From Actinomycetospora succinea (GTDB taxonomy: Bacteria > Actinomycetota > Actinomycetes > Mycobacteriales > Pseudonocardiaceae): DNA of 64,000 nt. The notes beneath the pieces are model-generated. The model had not been told where the DNA came from and did no database searches. It was given only the letters and a program-made list of their open reading frames with translations. Where the stretch lies: the NCBI RefSeq assembly GCF_004363095.1, contig NZ_SNYO01000012.1, positions 62,001 through 126,000 on the forward strand, written 5' to 3'. Made by a program: the position numbers and the translations under genes. Below are positions 35,507-43,277 of this stretch, piece after piece (positions within the stretch are counted from its first letter, which is position 1; the number at the start of each line of letters is the position of its first letter).

Positions 35507-37138
35507 CTAGTGCCCGTGACCGTGGCCGTGCCCGTGGCCACCGGCGGCGGCCGCCGGCTCCTCCTCCTCGGGCTTGTCCACGATGGCGCTCTCCGTGGTG
35601 AGCACCATGCGGGCGATGGAGGTGGCGTTCTCCAGGGCGGAGCGCGTCACCTTCACCGGGTCGATGATGCCGGCGGCCATGAGGTCGCCGTACTTCTCGG
35701 TCGCGGCGTCGTACCCGCTGCCCCAGCCCGCCTCGGCGACCCGGGCGGTGACGACCGCGCCCTCGAGCCCCGCGTTGCGCGCGATGGCCTTGAGCGGCGC
35801 CGAGAGCGCCCGGCGCACGAGGGCCACACCGGTGGCCTCGTCGCCGGTGCGGCCGAGGCCGTCGGCGAGCTCGGCCGCCGCGTGCAGCAGCGCGCTGCCG
35901 CCGCCGGGGACGATGCCCTCCTCCACCGCGGCGCGGGTGGCGGCGATGGCGTCCTCGATGCGGTGCTTGCGCTCCTTCATCTCGGTCTCGGTGGCCGCGC
36001 CGACCTTGATGACCGCGACGCCGCCGGAGAGCTTCGCCAGCCGCTCCTGGAGCTTCTCACGGTCCCAGTCGGAGTCGGTCTCCTCGATCTCACGCCGGAT
36101 CTGGGTGACGCGGGCGTCCACGTCGGCCCGGGCCCCGCCGCCCTCGACGAGGGTGGTGGCGTCCTTGGTGACCACGGCGCGGCGCGCGCTGCCGAGCACC
36201 TCGGGGCCGGACTCGGCGAGCTTGATGCCGACCTCGGGGTTGACGACCGTGGCACCGGTCGCGGCCGCGAGGTCGTCCAGGAACGCCTTGCGGCGGTCGC
36301 CGAAGAACGGCGCCTTGACCGCGGCGACCTTGACGGTCTTGCGGATCGAGTTCACCACGAGGGTCGACAGGGCCTCGGCCTCGACGTCCTCCGCGATGAT
36401 CAGCAGCGGCTTGCCGGACTCGACGGCCTTCTCCAGCAGCGGGAGCAGGTCCTGGATGGAGCTGATCTTCTCGCGGTGCAGGAGGATCTGGGCGTCCTCG
36501 AGCACGGCCTCCATCGAGTCGTTGTCGGTGACGAAGTAGGGCGAGATGTAGCCCTTGTCGAACTGGAGACCCTCGGTGATCTCCAGCTCGGTCGCCAGGG
36601 TCGAGGCCTCCTCGACCGTGATGACGCCGTCCTCGCCGACCTTCTCCATGGCCTCGCCGATGAGGTCGCCGATCGTCTGGTCGCGGGACGCGACCGCGCC
36701 GACGGCGGCGATGCCCTGGCGGCCGTCGACCGGGGTGGCCTTCGACCGCAGGATCTCGGTGACCTTCTCGGTGGCGGCGACCATGCCGGCGCCGAGCGAC
36801 GTCGGGTTGGCACCCGCCGCCAGGTTGCGCAGGCCCTCGGACACGAGCGCCTGCGCGAGGACGGTGGCCGTCGTCGTGCCGTCGCCCGCGACGTCGTTGG
36901 TCTTCGTGGCGACGTTCTTCGCCAGCTGCGCACCGAGGTTCTCGAACGGGTCGTCGAGCTCGATCTCACGGGCGATGGTGACGCCGTCGTTGGTGATCGT
37001 CGGACCACCGAACTTCTTCTCCAGCACGACGTGACGCCCCCGGGGACCGAGGGTCACCGTGACCGCGTGCGCGAGCTGGTCGACACCGCGCTCGAGCGCG
37101 CGCCGGGCGGTCTCGTCGAAGGTGATCTGTTTCGGCAC
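35507..37138 (-). CDS. groEL1: 60-kDa chaperonin GroEL1 with His-rich tail
   Basis: The 543-residue chaperonin subunit has nucleotide-binding [17 protein letters not shown] and [15 protein letters not shown] at the N terminus, the apical domain in the middle, and [12 protein letters not shown] late. It ends in a run of Gly-His pairs ([11 protein letters not shown]) instead of the usual Gly-Gly-Met tail. In mycobacteria this marks GroEL1, the copy linked to groES with specialised roles (metal handling, biofilm), while a second GroEL2 elsewhere is the housekeeping chaperonin. It starts at GTG 37138. A hairpin separates it from groES. Confidence 0.95.
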   Translation of the reverse strand: MPKQITFDETARRALERGVDQLAHAVTVTLGPRGRHVVLEKKFGGPTITNDGVTIAREIELDDPFENLGAQLAKNVATKTNDVAGDGTTTATVLAQALVSEGLRNLAAGANPTSLGAGMVAATEKVTEILRSKATPVDGRQGIAAVGAVASRDQTIGDLIGEAMEKVGEDGVITVEEASTLATELEITEGLQFDKGYISPYFVTDNDSMEAVLEDAQILLHREKISSIQDLLPLLEKAVESGKPLLIIAEDVEAEALSTLVVNSIRKTVKVAAVKAPFFGDRRKAFLDDLAAATGATVVNPEVGIKLAESGPEVLGSARRAVVTKDATTLVEGGGARADVDARVTQIRREIEETDSDWDREKLQERLAKLSGGVAVIKVGAATETEMKERKHRIEDAIAATRAAVEEGIVPGGGSALLHAAAELADGLGRTGDEATGVALVRRALSAPLKAIARNAGLEGAVVTARVAEAGWGSGYDAATEKYGDLMAAGIIDPVKVTRSALENATSIARMVLTTESAIVDKPEEEEPAAAAGGHGHGHGHGH

Positions 37139-37199
37139 TAGCCAACCTTTCCGGCTGAGTCTTCCTCACGGGCCCTGGACAGGCCACACAGGGGAAACG

Positions 37200-37239
37200 A
37201 CGCCGCCCCGGCGCCCCGTGGGGGCCACCGGGGCGGCGT
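37200..37239 (-). terminator. Hairpin between groES and groEL1
   Basis: A perfect 12-bp stem (ACGCCGCCCCGG and complement) encloses an inner GCCCC-GT-GGGGC stem. It lies between the groES stop and the groEL1 start on the transcribed strand, so it could lower groEL1 read-through or mark an RNA-processing site. Confidence 0.65.
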
Positions 37240-37264
37240 TCGTGTCCTGCGTGGTGCGCGGGTC

Positions 37265-37561
37265 CTAGTTGACGACCGCGAGCACGTCGCGCGAGGAGAG
37301 GACCAGGTAGTCCTCGCCGTTGTACTTGATCTCGGTGCCGCCGTACTTCGAGAAGATGACGACGTCACCCACGGCGACGTCGAGGGGGATGCGGTTCCCC
37401 TTGTCGTCCACGCGGCCCGGGCCCACGGCGAGGACCTTGCCCTCCTGGGGCTTCTCCTTGGCCGTGTCCGGGATGACGATGCCGGAAGCGGTCGTGGTCT
37501 CGGCCTCGCTGGCCTGGACCACGAGCTTGTCCTCGAGCGGCTTGATGTTCACGCTGGCCAC
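37265..37561 (-). CDS. groES: 10-kDa co-chaperonin GroES
   Basis: The 98-residue protein is nearly identical in pattern to mycobacterial Gro[20 protein letters not shown], the mobile loop [20 protein letters not shown], and [18 protein letters not shown] at the end. It caps GroEL. GTG 37561, preceded by AGGTGGAGGT, matches the family start; frames extending further upstream would run into the CIRCE site. CIRCE-HrcA heat-shock control is expected. Confidence 0.96.
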   Translation of the reverse strand: MASVNIKPLEDKLVVQASEAETTTASGIVIPDTAKEKPQEGKVLAVGPGRVDDKGNRIPLDVAVGDVVIFSKYGGTEIKYNGEDYLVLSSRDVLAVVN

Positions 37562-37672
37562 GTCGGTGACCTCCACCTGTCTGGAGTCGGAGCGATGCGT
37601 CCTGTTGTCTTCACGGCGCCGGTGGTCCGCCCCGTCGTCGCGGGTGCCGGGACGGCTCCGACGCCGTGCTGA

Positions 37673-37699
37673 TTGGCACTCTAGCCCCGAGAGTGCCAA
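37673..37699. promoter_or_regulatory. CIRCE element (HrcA operator)
   Basis: TTGGCACTC-N9-GAGTGCCAA is a perfect 9-9-9 inverted repeat matching the CIRCE consensus (TTAGCACTC-N9-GAGTGCTAA) except for one symmetrical change. It lies 112 bases upstream of the groES start and 4 bases past the rimI stop codon. Confidence 0.93.
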
Positions 37700-37703
37700 G
37701 CCA

Positions 37704-38192
37704 TCAACGAGGGGCGTCCGCGGGCGGGTCGCCGCCCGGGAGCCGTCGCATCGTGTGGGCGTCCGCCCCCGAAGCGTAGTAGCGCCGGCGGGTGCCGAGG
37801 ACCTCGAAACCGACGGCGCGGTAGAGCCCCAGCGCGGGCTCGTTGTCGACGCGGACCTCGAGGTAGGTGGTCGCGCCGATCGCGTCGGCGGCGGCGAGCA
37901 GGCCGTCGAGCAGCGCCCGCCCGATGCCCCGTCCCTGGTGCGCGGGGTCGACCCCGATCGTGTGGATCTCGGCCTCGGCCTGCTGCCCGAGGCGCCCGGG
38001 CAGCAGGGCCACGCCGCCGTAGCCGATCAGCCGGTCCCCGTCCCGGGCCGCGAGGTAGCGGTGGCCGGCGCGCAGCTCGTCGCGGAAGGCCCGCGCGCTC
38101 CACGGGTCGTCGCCGGGGAAGAGGATCGCCTCGAGCTCGGCGCACCGGTCGGCGTCGGCCTCGGTGAGCGCGTCGAGGACGACCGGTGTCAC
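37704..38192 (-). CDS. rimI: Ribosomal S18 N-terminal acetyltransferase RimI
   Basis: The 162-residue GNAT protein has the acetyl-CoA loop in [17 protein letters not shown] and the late [20 protein letters not shown] typical of RimI. It acetylates protein N termini, classically ribosomal S18. The start overlaps the tsaB stop (GTGA). It is the last gene of the alr-hydrolase-tsaE-tsaB-rimI run. In M. tuberculosis tsaD follows here, but in this window the CIRCE element and groES come next. Confidence 0.9.
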   Translation of the reverse strand: MTPVVLDALTEADADRCAELEAILFPGDDPWSARAFRDELRAGHRYLAARDGDRLIGYGGVALLPGRLGQQAEAEIHTIGVDPAHQGRGIGRALLDGLLAAADAIGATTYLEVRVDNEPALGLYRAVGFEVLGTRRRYYASGADAHTMRRLPGGDPPADAPR

Positions 38193-38848
38193 GCGCGCGT
38201 CACCGTCTTCGGCGCCCCGGGCGGCACGGCGTCGGGGCGGCGCAGGTAGAGCGGGACGAGCGGCCCGGGCTCCGTGCCCGCCCGCAGGGCCGGCGCGGCG
38301 ACGGCGACGAGCCCGTCGGGGCGGGGGCCGGGGGTGTCGGGCGGGGCGCCGACCTTGTCCGCGGCGTCGCCCACCACGCGGTCGACGGGGCCGAGGTCGC
38401 CCCCCAGCCGCGCCGCGAGCTCGGCGGGCGCGACGACCTCGGGGCCGTGGGTGCGCACGCCGTCGGCGTAGCGGCTCCAGTAGACCTCGCGGCGGCGGGC
38501 GTCGGTGACCACCAGCAGGCGCCCGGGCACGCCGACGGCGAGCGCGTCGTGGGTCGGCACGCCGTGGACCGGGATGCCGAGGCCGTCGCCCATCGCCGCG
38601 GCGGTGACCAGCCCGACCCGCAGGCCGGTGAAGGGGCCGGGGCCCAGACCGGCGACGACGGCGTCGAGGTCGGCGCGGGTGCGGCCCGCCTCGTCGAGGG
38701 CCTCGGCGATCGCGGGCGCGAGCAGCTCGGCGTGGGCCCGGGCGCCCTCGGCGTCGCGGGCGGCGAGGATCGTCGGTCCCTCGGGACCGAGTTCCACCAC
38801 GCCCGCCGTGATGCGGGCGGTGGCGGTGTCGAGGGCCAGGACGAGCAC
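38189..38848 (-). CDS. tsaB: tRNA t6A threonylcarbamoyl transferase component TsaB
   Basis: The 219-residue ASKHA-fold protein has VLALDTATARITAGVV at the N terminus and AGLGPGPFTGLRVGLVTAAA in the middle. TsaB scaffolds TsaD and TsaE when threonylcarbamoyl is placed on A37 of ANN-decoding tRNAs. GTG 38848 was chosen because it places the first beta strand at the N terminus. It lies 10 bp after tsaE and overlaps rimI. Confidence 0.93.
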   Translation of the reverse strand: MLVLALDTATARITAGVVELGPEGPTILAARDAEGARAHAELLAPAIAEALDEAGRTRADLDAVVAGLGPGPFTGLRVGLVTAAAMGDGLGIPVHGVPTHDALAVGVPGRLLVVTDARRREVYWSRYADGVRTHGPEVVAPAELAARLGGDLGPVDRVVGDAADKVGAPPDTPGPRPDGLVAVAAPALRAGTEPGPLVPLYLRRPDAVPPGAPKTVTRA

Positions 38849-38858
38849 GCCCGGAACC

Positions 38859-39398
38859 TTACGGACCCTCGCCGACCAGCCGGTCCGGGCCGTGCAGGTG
38901 GGCCACACGGCGCTCGTCGGACTCGATCTCAGGGTCGACTCCCGCTCCGCTCCGTCTCCCTGACCGGTCCAACCGGACGAGCAGGTGCTCGGTGGCCAGG
39001 TGCTCGGCGACGCCCTCGCCCCACTCGATGACGACGGCGGCGCGGGTGAGGTCGGTGTCGAGGTCGAGGTCGTCGAGCTGGGCGGCGACCTCGCGCGGGT
39101 CCGGGGTGACGGCCGTGCCGACCCCGAGCCGGTAGGCGTCGACGTGCACGAGGACGACGCCGCGCCCGCCGAGGGCCGCGGGCAGCGGCGGGTGCTCGCG
39201 CGCGATGACGAACGTCGGCGACGTGACCGGGCCCTCGACGCCCAGGCCCTCGCCGATCCCCGCGGCCAGGCAGGTCTTGCCGGCGCCGAGGGGTCCCGCG
39301 AGGACGACGAGGTCGCCCGGCGCGAGGCGTGCGCCGATCGCGCGCCCGAGCGCCGTCGTGTCGGCCGCGGTGGGCAGCTCCACGCGGCGGTCCGCCAT
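38859..39398 (-). CDS. tsaE: tRNA t6A ATPase component TsaE
   Basis: The 179-residue P-loop protein has Walker A in LAGPLGAGKTCLAAG, SPTFVI in the switch region, VHVDAYRL, and Walker B-like VVIEWGEGVAEHL. It drives the TsaB-TsaD cycle by ATP hydrolysis. ATG 39398 is preferred; GTG 39425 in frame would overlap the hydrolase stop by 8 bases. The C-terminal 35 residues are an Arg/Asp-rich extension of no known role. Confidence 0.92.
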   Translation of the reverse strand: MADRRVELPTAADTTALGRAIGARLAPGDLVVLAGPLGAGKTCLAAGIGEGLGVEGPVTSPTFVIAREHPPLPAALGGRGVVLVHVDAYRLGVGTAVTPDPREVAAQLDDLDLDTDLTRAAVVIEWGEGVAEHLATEHLLVRLDRSGRRSGAGVDPEIESDERRVAHLHGPDRLVGEGP

Positions 39399-39417
39399 CA
39401 CGTCGGGCGCGTCCACC

Positions 39418-40608
39418 TCAGGCACGGCGGCGGGGGCGGCGCAGGCCGCGGCGCGGGCGGTCGGAGGGCGTGGGGCCGCCGGGGCGCAGGCGGCGCAGGA
39501 CCTGGCTGCGGTGGGTGCACCGGCGCAGCAGCTCGAGCAGCGCGGCGTCGTACTCGCCGGGCTGCTCCAGCATCGCCATGTGCCCGGCGCCCTCGAGCGG
39601 CAGGAGCTCGGCGTGCGGCATCTCGGCGGCGATCAGCTCGGAGTGCTCGTAGGGGATCATCCGGTCGCGCGTGCCGCCGGCGACCAGCACCTCGCACTGC
39701 GAGAGCCCCGCCAGCGCCGCGCGCCGGTTGTGGGTCGACAGGGTGTTGGCGAACGACGTCAGCGCGTCGAGCGGCGTGGCGGCGATGGTGCTGTCGACGA
39801 GGTCGACCAGCGCGGGATCGGTGGAGCGGTCGCCGAACGACAGCCCCTGCACGAAGGCCCAGATGACGTTGCCGGCGGCCCGGCGCACCCGGTCGGCGAA
39901 GGCCGGCTGCCAGTGCGCGATGCGGCCGAGGACGTTGACCGTCGGGTTGCGGTGCGACAGGACGGCCTGCTTGAGGCCGCCGGCCATGACGTCGCCCGCC
40001 GACGTGCACAGCAGCGAGACCCCGACGATGCGCTCCTGGAAGAGCTTTGGGTTCCGCTCGGCCAGCGCCATGATCGTCATACCGCCCATGGAGTGGCCGA
40101 CGAGCACGACCGGCCCCTCGGGCACGACGGCGCGCAGGATCGCGTCGAGGTCGGCGCCGAGCTGGGCGATGGTGCACGACCGCGCGCTCGCCTGCGCGGA
40201 GCGGCCGTGGCGGCGCTGGTCGTAGAGGACCGTGCGCACGGTCGGCTCGGTGAGCTCCGAGAGCATGCGGCGCTGGAAGTGCCAGCACTTGCGGTCGAGG
40301 GCGAAGCCGTGGACGAGCACCACGGTGAGCTCGGGCTTCCCGCCGTCGACCGGGTCGACCTCCTCCACCGAGAGCCGCACCCCGTCGTCGGCGGCGACCG
40401 ACGACTCGCGCCCGGCCGGGACCAGCCCGAGCATCGAGGGGTGCGCCTTCTCCTCCTCGGAGAGGCGTTCGCGCTGGCGCAGGATGCGCGACCGGGCGCG
40501 GCCCGCCCCGACGGCGCCCGCCGCAGCCGCGCCGCCTAGCACGGTGCCGGCTACGGCGCCGGCGACGGCGCCCGGCGAGAGGTGGTGGTGGCGGTCCTCG
40601 CCGCTCAC
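39418..40608 (-). CDS. Alpha/beta hydrolase between alr and tsaE
   Basis: The 396-residue protein has an N-terminal hydrophobic Ala/Gly segment (about 12-36, GAVAGAVAGTVLGGAAAAGA), probably a membrane anchor. The hydrolase domain follows, with oxyanion HGFALDRKCW, nucleophile GHSMGGMT, acid GGTRDRMIP and histidine GAGHMAML. The C terminus is very Arg-rich. The GTG start overlaps the alr stop (GTGA). A hydrolase at this place in the alr-tsaE operon is common in actinobacteria. The substrate is unknown. Confidence 0.85.
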   Translation of the reverse strand: MSGEDRHHHLSPGAVAGAVAGTVLGGAAAAGAVGAGRARSRILRQRERLSEEEKAHPSMLGLVPAGRESSVAADDGVRLSVEEVDPVDGGKPELTVVLVHGFALDRKCWHFQRRMLSELTEPTVRTVLYDQRRHGRSAQASARSCTIAQLGADLDAILRAVVPEGPVVLVGHSMGGMTIMALAERNPKLFQERIVGVSLLCTSAGDVMAGGLKQAVLSHRNPTVNVLGRIAHWQPAFADRVRRAAGNVIWAFVQGLSFGDRSTDPALVDLVDSTIAATPLDALTSFANTLSTHNRRAALAGLSQCEVLVAGGTRDRMIPYEHSELIAAEMPHAELLPLEGAGHMAMLEQPGEYDAALLELLRRCTHRSQVLRRLRPGGPTPSDRPRRGLRRPRRRA

Positions 40609-41759
40609 GAGGGTGTCCCCCTCGTCCGCGTCACCCGCGGCCGGCAGCCGACGCCCGTGACGACCTCGTAGTGGATCGTGTCGAGCCAGCGCGCCCACTC
40701 GAGCGCGGTCGGCTCGCCGGCGTCGCCGGGGCCGAAGAGCAGCACCTCGTCGCCGGGGGCGACGGTGGTGGGGGCGTCGTCGGCGGGACCGAGGTCGACC
40801 ACGACCTGGTCCATGCACACGCGGCCCACGACCGGTCGCCGCCGACCGGCGAGCTGCACCGTCATCGTCCCTCCGAGCCGTCGCGGCACCCCGTCGGCGT
40901 ACCCCGTCGGCACCAGTGCCAGCACCCGGTCGTCGGGGGCCACCCACTCGTGACCGTAGGACACACCTTCCCCGGCGGCCACGCGTTTGACCAGCGCCAC
41001 GCGGGTGCGGAACGTCATGACCGGACGCAGTCCGTGATGGTCCGGGGCCTCGAGCGGGTCGAGCCCGTAGACCGCGATCCCGGGCCGGACGAGGTCGAGG
41101 TGCAGGTCCGGACGGGTGAGGGTGGCGGCGGAGTTCGCGAGGTGCCGCCACGGGCGCGGGCCGCCGAGGCGCTCGCCCGCGGCCCGCCACGCGTCGTCGA
41201 ACCGCTTGGCCTGGACGTCGATCGTGGGGTGGTCGGGGGCGTCGGCGTGCGCGAGGTGCGACCAGACGGCGGCCACCTCGACGTCGCCCGCCGCACGGGC
41301 CGCCTCGACGGCGTCGAGCAGCTCGCCCCAGGCCTCGGGCGGGCAGCCGTTGCGGCTCAGGCCCGTGTCGATCTTGAGGTGGATGCGGGCCGGCCGCCCG
41401 GCGCGCCCGGCGCCGGCGACGACCCCGTCGAGCTCCGCGCGGGACGAGACCCCGAGGTCGACCGCGTCGGCGACGGCGGGCGCGAAGTCCTCGTCGGGCA
41501 GGTGCAGCCAGGACAGCACCGGCGCGGTGATCCCGGCGCCGCGCAGCTGCGCGGCCTCCTCGAGGGTGCAGACGCCGAGCCACGTCGCGCCGGACGCGAG
41601 CGCGGTGCGCCCGGCCTCGACCGCGCCGTGCCCGTAGCCGTCGGCCTTGACCACGGCCATCGTCGCGGCGCCCGAGGCGCGGGCGAGCCCGGCGAGCAGG
41701 CCGACGTTGTGGGCGAGGGCGTCGTGGTCGACGAGGGCTTCGACGCGGGGTCTCGTCAC
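40605..41759 (-). CDS. alr: Alanine racemase
   Basis: The 384-residue PLP enzyme makes D-alanine for peptidoglycan. The PLP lysine is K38 in AVVKADGYGHG, and the catalytic tyrosine lies in EGVSYGHEW (about 272). SRNGCPPEAW and RVCMDQVVVD are typical of the fold. The GTG at 41759 overlaps the nnr stop (GTGA). It heads a tightly packed run through rimI. Confidence 0.95.
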   Translation of the reverse strand: MTRPRVEALVDHDALAHNVGLLAGLARASGAATMAVVKADGYGHGAVEAGRTALASGATWLGVCTLEEAAQLRGAGITAPVLSWLHLPDEDFAPAVADAVDLGVSSRAELDGVVAGAGRAGRPARIHLKIDTGLSRNGCPPEAWGELLDAVEAARAAGDVEVAAVWSHLAHADAPDHPTIDVQAKRFDDAWRAAGERLGGPRPWRHLANSAATLTRPDLHLDLVRPGIAVYGLDPLEAPDHHGLRPVMTFRTRVALVKRVAAGEGVSYGHEWVAPDDRVLALVPTGYADGVPRRLGGTMTVQLAGRRRPVVGRVCMDQVVVDLGPADDAPTTVAPGDEVLLFGPGDAGEPTALEWARWLDTIHYEVVTGVGCRPRVTRTRGTPS

Positions 41760-43210
41760 TGTCTGACCTCCCGGATCGCCCGTGGCAGGGCCTGCTGGAC
41801 GTACGACGCCGGCACCGGCGACCCGGGCCCGTCCGCCGCACCGGCCCCGATGTCGGCGGCCCGCGCGTGGACGAACGCCGCGCAGCCGCCCGCCCACCAC
41901 GGGTCGAGCCCGGCGGCGAGCAGGGCGCCCGCGACGCCGGAGAGCACGTCGCCCGAGCCGGCGGTGGCGAGCCAGGCGCTGCTGGCCGGGTGCACGAGGA
42001 CCCGGCCGTCGGGCGCGGCGACGATCGTCGCGTTGCCCTTGAGCAGCACGGTGACGCCGAGGTCGGCGGCGGCCCGCCGCGCGGACTCCACGCGGTCGTC
42101 GGTGAGCTCCGCGACGCGGGCGAACTCGCCGGCGTGGGGGGTGATGAGGACGGGGGCGCCTCTCGCACGATCCCGCAGCTCGGCGTGCTGCCCCAGCAGC
42201 GTCACCGCGTCGGCGTCGGCGAGCACGGGCACGCCCGCGTCGAGGACGTCGGCGAGCGTGCGCGCGCCGGCGTCGTCGGTGCCGAGCCCGGGGCCGACCA
42301 CCCAGGCCTGCACGCGCCCGGCCTCGCCGACGGTGTCGGTGGCGACGATCTCGGGCCAGGCGGCGCGGACCTCGTCGGCGGCGCTGCCCGCATAGCGGAC
42401 CATCCCGCTGGTCGCGAGGGCCGCGGCGCCGGACGCGAGGACCGCGGCACCGGGGTAGGTGGCGCTCCCGGCGGCCACGCCGACCACGCCCTGGGAGTAC
42501 TTGTCGTCGCCGGGTCCGGGCACCGGCCAGCGCGCGCCGACGTCGGCCGCCTCGAGCACGTCCACCGGGGCGGGCGGCAGCTCGGGGCCGATCCCGATGT
42601 CGATCAGCGTCACCGGGCCGCAGCGGGGCGCGGCGAGGACGTGGACGGGCTTGCGGGCGCCGAACGTGACGGTGGCCGCCGCCTGCACCGCGTCCTCGCC
42701 CGGCACGCCGGTGAGCGGGTCGACACCGCTCGGGGTGTCGACGGCGAGGATCGGGATGCCCGCGACGGCGGCGGCGTCCGCCAGCGTGGCCGCCTCCGGG
42801 CGCAGGCCCCCGCGGGCACCGGTCCCGACGATCGCGTCCAGCACGAGGTCGGCGCGCTCGACGGCGATCACGCCGGACTCGACGCGCGTGAGGACCCGGC
42901 CCTTCTGCTTGCGCAGCGCGGCGAGGCCCTCGGGGTGCGCGCGGTCCGGGCTCAGCAGCACCGCGGTGACGGCGACGCCGCGCCGGCGCAGCTCGTAGCC
43001 CGCCCAGAGCCCGTCGCCGCCGTTGTTGCCGGCGCCGGCGAGGACGACCACGCGCCGGCCGCTGACGCCCCCGGTGCGGCGCTCGAGCTCGGCCAGCGCG
43101 ACCTGGGCGACGCCGCGGGCGGCGCGGCGCATGAGCGCGCCCTCCGGGGTGCGCGCGAGCACCGGCTCCTCGGCCGCTCGCACCTGATCGGGAGTCCAGA
43201 CGCCGTACAC
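41756..43210 (-). CDS. nnr: Bifunctional NAD(P)HX epimerase/dehydratase
   Basis: The 484-residue fusion repairs hydrated NAD(P)H. The N-terminal YjeF_N epimerase spans about 1-215 (LAGAGNNGGDGLWAGYELRR, LVLDAIVGTGARGG). The C-terminal ribokinase-fold dehydratase spans about 220-484 (GVVGVAAGSATYPGAAVLA, VVGPGLGTDD, LITPHAGEFARV, ATAGSGDVLSGVAGALLA). GTG 43210 follows GGAGGAGG; earlier in-frame codons would start inside the upstream palindrome. Confidence 0.94.
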   Translation of the reverse strand: MYGVWTPDQVRAAEEPVLARTPEGALMRRAARGVAQVALAELERRTGGVSGRRVVVLAGAGNNGGDGLWAGYELRRRGVAVTAVLLSPDRAHPEGLAALRKQKGRVLTRVESGVIAVERADLVLDAIVGTGARGGLRPEAATLADAAAVAGIPILAVDTPSGVDPLTGVPGEDAVQAAATVTFGARKPVHVLAAPRCGPVTLIDIGIGPELPPAPVDVLEAADVGARWPVPGPGDDKYSQGVVGVAAGSATYPGAAVLASGAAALATSGMVRYAGSAADEVRAAWPEIVATDTVGEAGRVQAWVVGPGLGTDDAGARTLADVLDAGVPVLADADAVTLLGQHAELRDRARGAPVLITPHAGEFARVAELTDDRVESARRAAADLGVTVLLKGNATIVAAPDGRVLVHPASSAWLATAGSGDVLSGVAGALLAAGLDPWWAGGCAAFVHARAADIGAGAADGPGSPVPASYVQQALPRAIREVRQ

Positions 43211-43228
43211 CCAGCTGCCTCCTCCGCC

Positions 43229-43272
43229 ACGTGCGTGATCTTCTGAGCTATAGCTCAGAAGATCACGCACGT
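43229..43272. terminator. Perfect 44-bp palindrome after glmS
   Basis: Two 22-base arms meet without a loop; the left arm starts ACGTGCGTGATCTTCTGAGC. It begins 5 bases past the glmS stop and ends 19 bases before the nnr start. A terminator for glmS is the likely role. It is AT-richer than nearby sequence. Confidence 0.75.
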
Positions 43273-43277
43273 AGGAG

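Noticed and set aside
37200-37239. A riboswitch or protein-binding leader for groEL1
   Set aside because: Only a simple GC-rich stem is visible, with no further conserved structure. A terminator or processing hairpin is the simpler explanation.
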